Source of the DNA: Planctomycetaceae bacterium
GTDB lineage: Bacteria > Planctomycetota > Phycisphaerae > Phycisphaerales > UBA1924
Direction of reading: 5' to 3'
Assembly: GCA_021294835.1 (NCBI GenBank)
Contig: JAJTDF010000026.1
Span: 39,677 to 103,676 of the forward strand
Length of the DNA: 64,000 bases
A program made the position numbers and the translations under genes. The notes beneath the pieces are model-generated. The model had not been told where the DNA came from, searched no databases, and was given only the letters and a program-made list of their open reading frames with translations. Below are positions 1 to 8,364 of this stretch, in pieces (the first letter of the stretch is position 1; each line of letters begins with the position of its first letter).

Positions 1-824
1 ACCACCACGTCTCGAACGACAAGACGCTGCTGGTGCACACCGGCGACCACGTCGAGGCCGGTCAGCCCCTGACCGAAGGCCCGCTGGATCCGAAGGAAAT
101 CCTTCAGATTCAGGGCGAGGAGCGGCTGTGGGAGTACATGCTGGACGAGGTGCAGAACGTGTACCGCGCTCAGGGCGTGATCATCAACGACAAGCACATC
201 GAGGTCATCCTGGCGCAGATGCTCCGCAAGGTTCGCGTCGAGAACCCGGGCGACACGGACCTTCTGCCGTTTGACGTTGTTGACAAGTGGGAGTTCAAGA
301 AGAAGAACCAGGATCTGCTGGAGAAGCTGATCGTCGTGGAGTCCGGCGGGACCGACCTGCCGGCCAACGCGATGGTGTCCAAGAACGAGGTGAAGGAGGC
401 CAACGCAAAGGCGGAGGCCGCCGGCAAGGACATCTGCAAGACCCGCAAGCCGCGTCCGGCTACCGGCCGAACGCTGCTGCTGGGCATCACCAAGGCCTCG
501 CTGCAGAGCGAGTCGTTCCTCTCCGGTGCGTCGTTCCAGGAGACCACCAAGGTGCTCACCGAGGCTGCGCTTCGCGCCGCGACCGACACGCTGGTGGGCC
601 TCAAGGAGAACGTGCTCCTCGGCCACCTCATCCCCGCGGGCACCGGCTTCCGGCCCTATCAGGCCATCAAGCCTCTGGTGGTGGGCGATGCTCTGGAGGA
701 CGACATCGAGGACGAGCAGGAGATCATGGCTGCGGCTGCGGCTGCCGCCGAGGCTCTGGGGGCCCGTCCGGGCGACCCGGTCGCTGAGATCAAGGTTGGC
801 GAGGGCGAGCACGCCCGGAACTGA
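1..824 (+). CDS. rpoC: DNA-directed RNA polymerase subunit beta' (C-terminal part)
   Basis: This is the last 273 residues of the RNA polymerase largest subunit; the gene begins before the window. The reading frame is open from base 3, and the first residues (HHVSNDKTLLVHTGDHVEAG) continue the conserved beta' C-terminal region. Next come the typical stretch QGVIINDKHIEVILAQMLRK and the block RTLLLGITKASLQSESFLSG followed by SFQETTKVLTEAA, which are family hallmarks near the bridge and jaw end of the subunit. An acidic and alanine-rich tail ends at a TGA. A strong hairpin terminator follows about 50 bases later, so this is probably the end of the rpoBC operon. Only the 5' truncation by the window edge is unusual. 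Confidence 0.97.
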   Translation, partial: HHVSNDKTLLVHTGDHVEAGQPLTEGPLDPKEILQIQGEERLWEYMLDEVQNVYRAQGVIINDKHIEVILAQMLRKVRVENPGDTDLLPFDVVDKWEFKKKNQDLLEKLIVVESGGTDLPANAMVSKNEVKEANAKAEAAGKDICKTRKPRPATGRTLLLGITKASLQSESFLSGASFQETTKVLTEAALRAATDTLVGLKENVLLGHLIPAGTGFRPYQAIKPLVVGDALEDDIEDEQEIMAAAAAAAEALGARPGDPVAEIKVGEGEHARN

Positions 825-872
825 CTTTCATGGAGCGGCCCCGGTGGGTGACCGCTGACAACGTGCACGCTT

Positions 873-907
873 AAGGCCCGCCCGGATGACCCGGCGCGGG
901 CCTTTTT
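873..907 (+). terminator. Rho-independent terminator after rpoC
   Basis: A perfect 9-bp stem (AAGGCCCGC at 873-881 with GCGGGCCTT at 896-904) closes a 14-base loop and runs into a T tract at 903-907. It lies 48 bases after the rpoC stop codon and fits an intrinsic terminator for that operon. Confidence 0.85.
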
Positions 908-1024
908 CATCTGGCGGCCGGGGCTGCGGGCTGCGCCGGAGGACCGTCCGAGAATCCGCCAGGGCCGGTGGCGGAGCGTGACGTGCGGCGGCAATCCGTG
1001 ATCGGCGTGTGCGTTGAGCCGACC

Positions 1025-3505
1025 ATGCTGTACGCCGATTTGTCGCTGTCGTGGTTGCTTGCCCGGGTCCGTCCGTTGCTGGCGGCGCTGGTGGTCTTGT
1101 CGGCGCCGGGTCTGGCGGCGGCGCAGCAGTGGGTGACGCCGGCGGTGTCGGCGCCGCGGGTGCAGCGGGTGGTGTTCCCCAGTTCGGTGGTCGGCGGGCC
1201 AGTGAGCTATCACGTGTACACGCCGCCGGCGTACGACACGCAGCCCACGCAGCGGTTCCCGGTGCTGTACTGGCTGCACGGCAGCAACAGCGTGCTGGCG
1301 GGGATTCCGTCGGTGGCGGCGTGGTTCGATGCAGCGATCGCCAATGGCCGCATCCGGCCGATGATCATCGTGTTCCCGAACGGTCTTCCGTATGGCATGT
1401 GGTGCAACTCGGTCAGCGGGGCGACCCGGGTGGAGGACATCCTGATCCAGAATGTGCTTCCGGATGTGGACGCGCGATTTCGCACGATGGCTTCGCGATC
1501 GGGGCGGATTATCGAGGGGTTCAGCATGGGGGGGTACGGGGCGGGGCGGATCGGTTTCCGGCACAGCCACCTGTTTGGCGGCATCAGCATGCTGGGGGCG
1601 GGGCCGCTGCAGCAGGATTTCCTGCAGGAGCCGCCGGGGAGCACGATTCCCATCGAGACCCGGCTTCAGATCTACCAGGACGTGTACAACAACAGCCCGA
1701 CGGAGTTTCTGGCGCGAAGCCCGTGGCAACTGGCGAGCGTTCATCGCGATGCTTTGCTGAACGCGGGCATGCCGATCCGGCAGATGATCGGGGCAGCGGA
1801 TTTCACGCTGCCGGCGAATCTGGAGTTCCGGCAGCGTATGGCGGATCTGGGAATCCCTGTGGAGTTTGTCAGCCCGCCGAGGGTGGGCCATGATGTGCTG
1901 GGGTTGTTCAACGCATACGGGGAGAACCTGTGGTCGTTCTACCACAGCGTGTTCGGCGCGACGCCGGGGACGTGTCCGACGTGCGTGCCGCTGACAGAAT
2001 TGGGGACCGGTCGATATCTGGGGCAGTATGAGGGCGGGTTGTACCCCGGCGGGGCGAGCGCGCCGCCGCCGTCGCATCAGGCTGCGATCGTGGGGGCGAA
2101 TCGGGCGATTCGTCCGGTGGACGCGGGGGGGCGGCCGACGCCTGACGGGCTGGTGGGCTTTCTGGCCATCGGGATGTCCAACGCGACCATGGAGTTTGGC
2201 GCGTTGGAGGGGCTGATGGACTTCGACCCGGCCCGCAACGCGCGGGTGGTGGCGGTGAACGCGGCGGCGGGATCGCATCCGATCGAACTGATCAACAACC
2301 CGACCGAGGACTATTGGACGCTGCTGGAGGCTCGGCTGGCGGGGGCGGGCCTGAGCCCGGCGCAGGTGCAGGTGGTGTGGATCAAGCAGGCGTTCGGCAC
2401 GCCGCCGACGACGGCGTTTCCGGCCCATGCCGAGGCGCTGCAGGAGCAGTACGTGCTGCTGGTGAATCAACTTCGGCAGCGGTTTGTGAACCTGCGGCTG
2501 GCGTTGCTCTCAAGCCGGATCTACGGCGGATACAGCAGCAATCCGATGCGTGCCGAGCCCTTGAGCTATGAGACGGGGTTTGCGGTCAAGTGGCTGATTG
2601 AGGCGCAGATCAACGGGTCTGATCCGCGGTTGCGTTTCACCGGCACTGATGCTCCGGCACCGGTGTTGGCCTGGGGGCCGTACATCTGGGCGAACGGCAC
2701 GACCGTGCGGTCCGACGGGCTGTCCTGGCAGATCGCCGACTTTGCGTCGGATCGGATCCATCCCAACGATGCTGGGCGGCTGAAAGTCGCCCAGCGGTTC
2801 ATGACCATGCTGACGGAAGCGGGAGTCGGCGGGTGGTATCAGCAACTGGCGGTATCAAGCGTGGTTTCTCGGCAGGCGACGGCGGACACGACGTTGGACG
2901 CAACACAGCCGAACACGGCATTCGGCGGCTTGACATCGCTGCGTGTGGAGGCCGGGCGGAACGTGGCACTGCTGCGGTTTGATCTGGCCGGACTGAGCGG
3001 GCGTGTGCTGCACGCCAAAATGGTTGTTCAGCCTGAGGGCGGCCAGAGCGTCGCGATCAGTGTGTGGGGGCCGGTATCGTCGGCATGGAACGAGGCCTCA
3101 GTGACGTGGAACACCGCACCTTCGATACCGACGACGGCGCTCTCGTCTTTGCCGGATGAGGACGACTTCGGCGGCGGCGCGAGCACGTGGTCGTTTGATG
3201 TGACTTCGGCGGTGCGGGGGGCGGCGGGCGGGCCGTTGAGTCTGGCGATCGCGTCGACGGACTCGGCGGGGGAGTCGGTGATGATCCGTGCACGCGAGTC
3301 CACATCGCCTCCCCGGCTGGTGCTGCTGATGGATCGGTCGGACATAGACGGCGACGGCGCTGCGACAATTGACGACGTGTACGTCCAGCAGGTGTTCCCG
3401 GCGGATGTGAACGGCGACGGCGTGATCAATCAGGCCGACATGGAGGCGCTGGCGGCGTGGTACCGTCGCTTTGAGGCGCCGCATCCGGCACCGCCTGGGC
3501 GCTGA
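1025..3505 (+). CDS. Secreted esterase D-like / SGNH-like multidomain protein with dockerin-like C-terminus
   Basis: The predicted protein has about 826 residues. A signal peptide (LLAALVVLSAPGLAAAQQ) is followed by a putative-esterase alpha/beta-hydrolase domain (about residues 50-310) with the nucleophile elbow GFSMGGYGA (Ser167) and a following GHD. A second domain (about 330-600) looks like an SGNH hydrolase: GMSN places Ser385 and DRIHP places Asp576/His579. A DNRLRE/CBM96-like beta domain then covers about 620-780, and the C-terminus carries two EF-hand or dockerin-like loops (DIDGDGAATIDD, DVNGDGVINQAD). I chose ATG 1025 because it starts just before the signal peptide; a GTG at 968 is in frame but adds a charged, non-signal extension. 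It is probably an extracellular polysaccharide deacetylase or esterase. The substrate cannot be read from the sequence. Confidence 0.85.
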   Translation: MLYADLSLSWLLARVRPLLAALVVLSAPGLAAAQQWVTPAVSAPRVQRVVFPSSVVGGPVSYHVYTPPAYDTQPTQRFPVLYWLHGSNSVLAGIPSVAAWFDAAIANGRIRPMIIVFPNGLPYGMWCNSVSGATRVEDILIQNVLPDVDARFRTMASRSGRIIEGFSMGGYGAGRIGFRHSHLFGGISMLGAGPLQQDFLQEPPGSTIPIETRLQIYQDVYNNSPTEFLARSPWQLASVHRDALLNAGMPIRQMIGAADFTLPANLEFRQRMADLGIPVEFVSPPRVGHDVLGLFNAYGENLWSFYHSVFGATPGTCPTCVPLTELGTGRYLGQYEGGLYPGGASAPPPSHQAAIVGANRAIRPVDAGGRPTPDGLVGFLAIGMSNATMEFGALEGLMDFDPARNARVVAVNAAAGSHPIELINNPTEDYWTLLEARLAGAGLSPAQVQVVWIKQAFGTPPTTAFPAHAEALQEQYVLLVNQLRQRFVNLRLALLSSRIYGGYSSNPMRAEPLSYETGFAVKWLIEAQINGSDPRLRFTGTDAPAPVLAWGPYIWANGTTVRSDGLSWQIADFASDRIHPNDAGRLKVAQRFMTMLTEAGVGGWYQQLAVSSVVSRQATADTTLDATQPNTAFGGLTSLRVEAGRNVALLRFDLAGLSGRVLHAKMVVQPEGGQSVAISVWGPVSSAWNEASVTWNTAPSIPTTALSSLPDEDDFGGGASTWSFDVTSAVRGAAGGPLSLAIASTDSAGESVMIRARESTSPPRLVLLMDRSDIDGDGAATIDDVYVQQVFPADVNGDGVINQADMEALAAWYRRFEAPHPAPPGR

Positions 3506-3514
3506 GCGGGATGT

Positions 3515-3799
3515 TCAGTCCCGCCGGGGGCGGCTGGGAGATGCGCTGATGCTGACGGGGACGGGGAGCGGCTGTCGCGCGGCCACTGCGATCCGGATCG
3601 CCTGGCACTGTTGCGGCGTGAGCACCGGCAGCCGGTCGACGCCCAGGAATAAGGCCAGACGGGCGTAGGGCTCGCACATGCCGCAACCCGTGCCGCAACC
3701 GGTCTGATCGCAGATCTGTTCGAAGGTGGCGCCGGCTGCCGCCAGATCCAGCACCCGGCGGAACGGCACATCATGGCAAATGCAGCGATCAACACTCAC
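3515..3799 (-). CDS. BFD-type [2Fe-2S] ferredoxin-like protein
   Basis: A small protein of about 94 residues contains the BFD (bacterioferritin-associated ferredoxin) cluster-binding pattern: C6-I-C8 near the N-terminus and the GCGTGCGMC block with C35, C39 and C42. It most likely carries a [2Fe-2S] cluster and works in iron or electron handling. I placed the start at a GTG (3797-3799) with GGGAG eight bases upstream. The frame stays open to an ATG at 3949, but that longer form would overlap the neighbouring gene and adds residues unlike the family. It is the last gene of the minus-strand set led by the cobalamin riboswitch, 91 bases after the pseudopilin gene. Whether it shares that transcript is inferred from orientation only. 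Confidence 0.8.
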   Translation of the reverse strand: MSVDRCICHDVPFRRVLDLAAAGATFEQICDQTGCGTGCGMCEPYARLALFLGVDRLPVLTPQQCQAIRIAVAARQPLPVPVSISASPSRPRRD

Positions 3800-3890
3800 A
3801 ACGCTGACTCCCGGCGCACGAAGCACCTCCCATGGGTCACCTCTCGCCGCGGCCGTAGACCGCCGCTCCGACGAAGAGTTTACACCACGA

Positions 3891-4808
3891 TCAGGGGTTG
3901 CCCCACAAAGTGTTGGAGTCTTCGTCCCCCATCCATCCGACAGCAACATCGGCAGGATTTCCGGGATAAACGCCGCTTGACCACGTGAATGTCATCTTCT
4001 CCGTGGATGCGTGGCCGTCAGCCCACATGATGGTGGCCCCGGCGGAAGCCCCAGCGGACCCGCGTGTCGCATTGGAGTTCTGGCCGGACATTGCGTGACG
4101 AAAGTGAACTGAAGGATCGAGGCGGGATCCGGGGGTGTCGGGAGCGAAACGCGGCTCAATGAACGAGTACTCGATGAGTCCGGCGGTACCGGGGCCTTGG
4201 GCCATGGCGGCGTCGCCGAACATGGCGGTGGCGGCGGGGGTGCTCAGGCGGGCGGTGTCGGCGCCGCTGCGGTCGGTGATGATCTCGCTGATGATGGTGC
4301 CGTTGATGGTGCGTTGGCCGCGGAGCGTGCCGATGTAGGCGTTGTTGTAGCCGTAGCCGCCGTTTCCGCGTTCAAAGCCCCGGCGGTCGCGTTCGAGTTG
4401 TTCAAGCCGGGTGCGGAACGATGGGCAGGCGCGAACGGCGGCGCTGGCGCGATCGCCCGCGCCGTCGCCCCCGAGGTAGGGGGTGAGGGCTCCGCCCCGC
4501 GAGGCCTCGAACATGCCGCTGGGCGAGGTGCGGGCGCCGTGCCAGCGTTGCAGGTTGGCCAGGAAGTCTGCGGCACCGGGGGGTGCGAAGCCGCGGTGAT
4601 CGGCGGCATAGGTGAGGGCGGCGATGCCGAGCTGGCGGGCGTTGCTGGCGCAGGTGGCCAGGCGGGCGGCCTCGCGGGCGCCGGCCAGCGCCGGAAGCAA
4701 CAGCCCTGAGAGCATGGCGATGATCGCGAGGCTGACCAGCAGTTCGACCAGCGAGAATCCGCGGGTGGGGGTGCGGGTGCGGCTGTGCAACGCGCGTGCG
4801 AGGGTCAT
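3891..4808 (-). CDS. Prepilin-type N-terminal cleavage/methylation domain protein (pseudopilin-like)
   Basis: The 305-residue protein starts with a short basic leader followed by G17-F18 and the prepilin signature [16 protein letters not shown], the hydrophobic helix cut by prepilin peptidase in type II secretion or type IV pilus systems. The body resembles the planctomycete H-X9-DG pseudopilin group: a conserved [13 protein letters not shown] after the helix, and MWADGHAS near the C-terminus. Its ATG overlaps the stop codon of the upstream dockerin-anchored gene by four bases (ATGA), so the two are translationally coupled. It is the third gene behind the cobalamin riboswitch. A dedicated role in presenting or exporting the surface proteins of this operon is my inference. 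Confidence 0.88.
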   Translation of the reverse strand: MTLARALHSRTRTPTRGFSLVELLVSLAIIAMLSGLLLPALAGAREAARLATCASNARQLGIAALTYAADHRGFAPPGAADFLANLQRWHGARTSPSGMFEASRGGALTPYLGGDGAGDRASAAVRACPSFRTRLEQLERDRRGFERGNGGYGYNNAYIGTLRGQRTINGTIISEIITDRSGADTARLSTPAATAMFGDAAMAQGPGTAGLIEYSFIEPRFAPDTPGSRLDPSVHFRHAMSGQNSNATRGSAGASAGATIMWADGHASTEKMTFTWSSGVYPGNPADVAVGWMGDEDSNTLWGNP

Positions 4809-5014
4809 CCGCCACCTCCTGCGAAGCTGGCGATGAAGGCGACGAAGTCGTCGCCGGTGATCAGGCCGTCAGGCTGGGCGGGCGGGCCGCCGATGCCGCA
4901 GACATCGGCAAGGGGGGCGGCGTCGGCGAAGGCGGAGACGAAGGCGATGAAGTCGTCGCCGGTGAGCAGACCGTCGGGCAGACTGGGCGGGCCGCCGATG
5001 CCGGTGATGTCGGC
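4805..5014 (-). repeat. GC-type dockerin-like repeat pair
   Basis: Two units encode [20 protein letters not shown] and [20 protein letters not shown] at the C-terminus of the B12-operon surface protein. Their DNA is nearly identical to the units near 23184 and 38835. Confidence 0.85.
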
Positions 5015-6025
5015 CAGCGGGCGGGCGACCGGCACGCGGACCAGAGCGAGGCCGCCGATTTCGGTGCTGGCCTCGCCCAAGAACGGGCTGACGCGTGCGA
5101 CGGCGGTGGAGATGCGGACAAAGTCCGCGGTTGCCAGGTTCACCGGTGCGCCGGTGGCCGGGTGCACCGCCCACTCAAGGGCGATGGCATCACCGCCGCC
5201 GCTGCCTGGGGTGATGCCCACCGTGGTCGGGTCGTCGGGTTGGGTGTAGAAGGTCTCGGGCGTGGCGTTGAGGTCGTCGGCCTCGCCGTCGCCGTCGGTG
5301 TCGCCCAGCACCATCGTCGGCGTGCAGTCCGCCAGGCCCCAGGTGCGTTCGCCGGACGGGTCTATGGCGGAGATCACCGGGCCGAGCAGGGCGGGGTCGG
5401 TCAGGCGGTAGGTGTAGGTGGTCCACTGGCCGGTGCGGCCGGCGGGGATCCACGAGGCGACGGTGGGGGGGAAGGCGGGGTCGGCGGCGTTGTCGTCCCA
5501 GGTCTGCGTGAACAGAGAGGCCTGCGGAACTTCGCCGGCGGGCCAGGTGGCGGCGCCCGGCGGCCGGATGAGGTACCACGGATCATCGGCAAGGCCGTTG
5601 GCGTTGGCATCGGCCGCGACCTCGATGGCCCCGGGCTCGGCGAAGCGGGCGGCCGGATCACCCCCGGCGAAGAAGGCGTTGCCGAAGACGATCAGGTCCA
5701 AGCCGAGCGGGTTGCCGGGTGAGGCAGGGTGGTTGGTGACGGGCTGGTCAAAGCCAAGGGTGATGCTGCCGCCAAAGCCGCCGAGGGTGACCACTTTGGC
5801 GTTGCTGGGCGCAGCGGTTCCGCCGCCGAGCGGCGCACCCAGGGCGTGGGTGGGGTTGTTGAACGCGGGGTTGTTCACCAGCGATCCGGGGGCCGGCGCG
5901 TAGTGCAGCACGCGGGTGGCGAACGGCGAGGCCGACGCCCCCGTGCCAACCCCCCCGACAACGGCGGCGCCCGTCAGCACGACGAGCGCCACCGTTGCCC
6001 CACGGCTCGGGACGGTGGACCGCAT
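4805..6025 (-). CDS. GC-type dockerin-anchored secreted protein, resembling surface proteins of B12 loci
   Basis: This 406-residue protein has a signal peptide, a main domain starting [14 protein letters not shown] and including [33 protein letters not shown] and [16 protein letters not shown], and two C-terminal GC-type dockerin-like repeats ([18 protein letters not shown]). From memory, the PAPGxxVN, GGxGGxxTxxFD, GNAF and DxNxNGxxDDxWY series matches cell-surface proteins of Bacteroides that are found in cobalamin-riboswitch-controlled BtuB loci. The gene sits second behind a cobalamin riboswitch here, which supports a role in B12 binding or capture at the surface. Its start overlaps the upstream stop by one base (TGATG) and its stop overlaps the downstream start by four bases. 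The binding function itself is not shown by the sequence. Confidence 0.85.
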   Translation of the reverse strand: MRSTVPSRGATVALVVLTGAAVVGGVGTGASASPFATRVLHYAPAPGSLVNNPAFNNPTHALGAPLGGGTAAPSNAKVVTLGGFGGSITLGFDQPVTNHPASPGNPLGLDLIVFGNAFFAGGDPAARFAEPGAIEVAADANANGLADDPWYLIRPPGAATWPAGEVPQASLFTQTWDDNAADPAFPPTVASWIPAGRTGQWTTYTYRLTDPALLGPVISAIDPSGERTWGLADCTPTMVLGDTDGDGEADDLNATPETFYTQPDDPTTVGITPGSGGGDAIALEWAVHPATGAPVNLATADFVRISTAVARVSPFLGEASTEIGGLALVRVPVARPLADITGIGGPPSLPDGLLTGDDFIAFVSAFADAAPLADVCGIGGPPAQPDGLITGDDFVAFIASFAGGGG

Positions 6026-7023
6026 CAGCGGCGCCTCCGCGCGGCGGTCAGGCCGGCGAGCAGCAGCAGACCCGCGGCGGCCGGACCGGGGACGGCGTAG
6101 CGGTAGGCGATGCCGCCGGCGGTCACCAGCAGTTCGTCGGTGAAGGCGTTGAAGCGCACGCCGTAGGTCACGCTGGTGCCCGCGGGTGAGAGGCGAAGGA
6201 ACTCGCCCGGCGAGGCGGGGTTGACCACGGCGGCGTAGCCGATGTCGGTCGAGCCGCCGAAGGCGTCTCCGCCGCCGGCGAGCAGGTTGCCGAAGCGGTC
6301 ATATCCCAGCGGAGAGGCGGAGAGGAACGAGCCGACAACGGCGCCGGCGGTGAAGGGGGTGGGCGACGGCGAGGCGTTGACCGCGAGCAGGTCGAATGCC
6401 CGCACCTGGCCGGTGGGCAGGCCGGGCCCACCGAAGCCGACGCCGGTGACCAGTTGGCTGCCGAAGATGGCGACGCCGCCGGAACCGCCGCCGATGCCGG
6501 TGATGATGGTGGTGCTCACCGGCGTGCCGGTGACGTTGGTGAAGGTGATGCGGTTGACATACGGCACGAAGTCCGAACCGGCACCGGTGACGTAGAGGGC
6601 GTTGCCGTCCCATGCGGCGTCGAAGCTGCCGCTGAGGACGCTGGCGGTTGCGGCGGGGGCGGAGACGCTCAGCGTGTCAAGCCCGACGAAGTGCACGCGG
6701 GCGCCGGAGCCGAAGTTGTTGTCGCCAAAGGCCAGGGTGCCGCCGGCGGGGCTGACGCGAACGAACGACGTGCCGAAGGGCGACACCGCACCGGCGGGTA
6801 CCGTGCCGAGCAGGCTGTAACTGCTGCCGCCGGGGGCATCCTGCCGCCACACCTGGTTGCCCCGCATCTGCACCACGCGGCCGTCGGGCCCGACATCCCA
6901 GCCGTCGCCGCCGGTCAGCAGCGGGAACTGGCCCACGAGGGTGTAGTTGGGGATCTGCGCCGCTGCGGCTCCGGTCAGCACTGTGCAAGCCGCCACCGCC
7001 GCCGCCATCATCGAAACGTTCAT
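6025..7023 (-). CDS. Secreted beta-propeller-like protein with PEP-CTERM-like tail
   Basis: The protein has about 332 residues from the ATG at 7023, which has GAGAGG eight bases upstream; an ATG six codons earlier would place that ribosome binding site inside the gene. A signal peptide (AAAVAACTVLTGAAAAQ) leads into repeated short beta-rich segments (GWDVGPDGRVVQM, SFVRVSPAGGTLAFGD, FDAAWDGNALYVTG) that look like propeller blades. The C-terminus is a PEP-CTERM-like sorting tail: VPGPAAAGLLLLAGL then AARRRR. It is the first gene after the cobalamin riboswitch. By position and fold type it invites comparison with BtuG, the propeller B12-binding surface protein of Bacteroides, but I see no sequence identity strong enough to claim homology. 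Confidence 0.8.
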   Translation of the reverse strand: MNVSMMAAAVAACTVLTGAAAAQIPNYTLVGQFPLLTGGDGWDVGPDGRVVQMRGNQVWRQDAPGGSSYSLLGTVPAGAVSPFGTSFVRVSPAGGTLAFGDNNFGSGARVHFVGLDTLSVSAPAATASVLSGSFDAAWDGNALYVTGAGSDFVPYVNRITFTNVTGTPVSTTIITGIGGGSGGVAIFGSQLVTGVGFGGPGLPTGQVRAFDLLAVNASPSPTPFTAGAVVGSFLSASPLGYDRFGNLLAGGGDAFGGSTDIGYAAVVNPASPGEFLRLSPAGTSVTYGVRFNAFTDELLVTAGGIAYRYAVPGPAAAGLLLLAGLTAARRRR

Positions 7024-7230
7024 CTGCGTGTCCTCTCGCATCTCACCGGGGCTTCGCGCCCGGCGGCTTGCAGTTGCCCGGTGGAGCGCAGCACAACGGC
7101 TGGGTCACCGGTCGGGTGCCGCCCGCGAGAGGGTCTTTGCATCTTCCAAAGAACGCCGGAACGCACGCCGCGCTGCAAGCCTGCGCGAGACACGCTCCGA
7201 CGCCCCTTCTCGCGAGGGCGTACAGGCACT
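7024..7230 (-). promoter_or_regulatory. Riboswitch expression platform with Shine-Dalgarno sequestering elements
   Basis: Read in the minus strand, the leader between the riboswitch and the first gene carries four mutually complementary elements: CGCGAGA (7214-7208), TCTCGCG (7190-7184), CCTCTCGCG (7132-7124), and the ribosome-binding region GCGAGAGG (7039-7032). The third and fourth form a perfect 8-bp pair that would hide the GAGAGG ribosome binding site. The first can pair with the second or third. No U tract follows a stem here, so control of translation is more likely than termination. The pairings are read by eye, not from a folding run. Confidence 0.55.
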
Positions 7231-7232
7231 GG

Positions 7233-7432
7233 TCCCAGGCAGGTCTTCCGGCTCAGGGCCTCTTCCCGTCAACCTTCCCGGTCGCTTGCCCTTGCGGGCG
7301 GGGCAACCAGTGGTATTGCGACGGGCGTCGGCGGCCCATTACGGCGGCGCGTCCGCGGCGGAATTGGCCGTCCCACTGCGCAAACAGATGTGGGCCGGCC
7401 GCACCGCACTTCCCTTTCAAGTCCCGGCTCGT
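7233..7432 (-). ncRNA. Cobalamin riboswitch (B12 box)
   Basis: On the minus strand this segment has the core of the cobalamin riboswitch family: GAAAGGGAAGTGCGGTG near the 5' end, then ACCACTGG, CCGGGAAGG, and the closing B12 box GCCGGAAGACCTGCC at 7252-7238. Order, spacing and total length of about 200 bases fit the class. It lies about 210 bases before the ATG at 7023, in the right orientation to control the genes at 7023-3515. Boundaries are approximate, because the outer P1 stem could not be fixed by eye. Confidence 0.92.
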
Positions 7433-7733
7433 GCTACGCACGCGCGATCCGGTTCACGAAGGACAGAGTCACGATAGCCGGGCGAGGGCGGAAATCGTGG
7501 TCGTGTGGACAGAATGATTTGTGTATATGCCAAGTCATGGTCGGACGGGGCATTCCCCCTCGTTTTTGTGGATTGTACGGGTTCTGGCGGTGTTCCCGGA
7601 CCCGCCAGACGTCCGATGGAGTATCTCCCACCGCCTTGGCCAGGTCCGTTTTTCCTTCCGTGCGAGGTCCAGCATGCCGGCACAACGCAAACCCGGGCAA
7701 CCGGGCGGCGATCTTCGAGTACACTGTGGTCGG
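7433..7733. other. Intergenic region between divergent transcripts
   Basis: This stretch separates the riboswitch transcript (minus) from the sigma factor gene (plus) and should hold both promoters. It has AT-rich patches around 7510-7535 (for example TTTGTGTATATGCC) but no hexamer pair convincing enough to call. No gene is supported here. Confidence 0.5.
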
Positions 7734-8321
7734 ATGACTCCGCGTCACGAGCGAGCCCTGATCAAGGCGATTCTGCGAGGCGAACGGGCCGCGGCGGAGG
7801 AGTTGGTGCGCCATCATCAGCCATCGCTGTACGCGTACATGCTGCGGATGACCGGTCGGCCCGAGGTGGCCGAGGATGTGACGCAGGAGGCGCTGGTGCG
7901 GGCGCTCACCCACCTGCATCGGTACGACGAGCGGTTCCGGTTCTCCACCTGGCTGTTCACCATCGCCAAGCGGCTGCATGTCAACGCGTGCCAGCGGCTG
8001 GCCCCGGCGTTTGATTCAGAGACGGTGGAACTGGCGGCGGGTGCGTCGGTCGGGCAGCAGAGCTCGATCGCGGCCCGGACCGAGCGCAAGGCCAACATCG
8101 AGCAGGCGCTCAAGTTGGCTCTGGAGGGGTTGACGGAAGATCAGCGTGAGGTGGTGGTGCTGTTCTACCAGTTGCAGTGGCCGGTGGAGCAGATCAGCGA
8201 GTATCTGGACGTGCCGACCGGCACGGTGAAGAGCCACCTGCACCGCGCCCGCAGCCGTATGCGGGCGGCGCTGGAGGCTGACCCGACGCTGGCCCTGCAC
8301 GTTCGCGAAGCGTTTGCCTGA
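7734..8321 (+). CDS. RNA polymerase sigma factor, sigma-70 family (ECF-like)
   Basis: A protein of about 195 residues shows the two-domain ECF plan. Region 2 contains LYAYMLRMTGRPEVAEDVTQ and FRFSTWLFTIAKRLHVNAC. Region 4 contains LTEDQREVVVLFYQLQWPVE and a helix-turn-helix ending DVPTGTVKSHLHRARSRMR. It would direct RNA polymerase to a special promoter set. I took the ATG at 7734, which begins about ten residues before region 2; the open frame extends to 7521 but the added residues look non-coding. The next gene starts 43 bases downstream and encodes a single-pass membrane protein, the usual position for an anti-sigma factor. Confidence 0.93.
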   Translation: MTPRHERALIKAILRGERAAAEELVRHHQPSLYAYMLRMTGRPEVAEDVTQEALVRALTHLHRYDERFRFSTWLFTIAKRLHVNACQRLAPAFDSETVELAAGASVGQQSSIAARTERKANIEQALKLALEGLTEDQREVVVLFYQLQWPVEQISEYLDVPTGTVKSHLHRARSRMRAALEADPTLALHVREAFA

Positions 8322-8364
8322 GACTCATTGGCCGATCTGAGGCCCAACGACCGGTTCTGCAAGC

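Noticed and set aside
659-2470. A 603-codon minus-strand open frame opposite rpoC end and the esterase gene
   Set aside because: Arg- and His-rich shadow frame of a high-GC gene; it also crosses the rpoC terminator.
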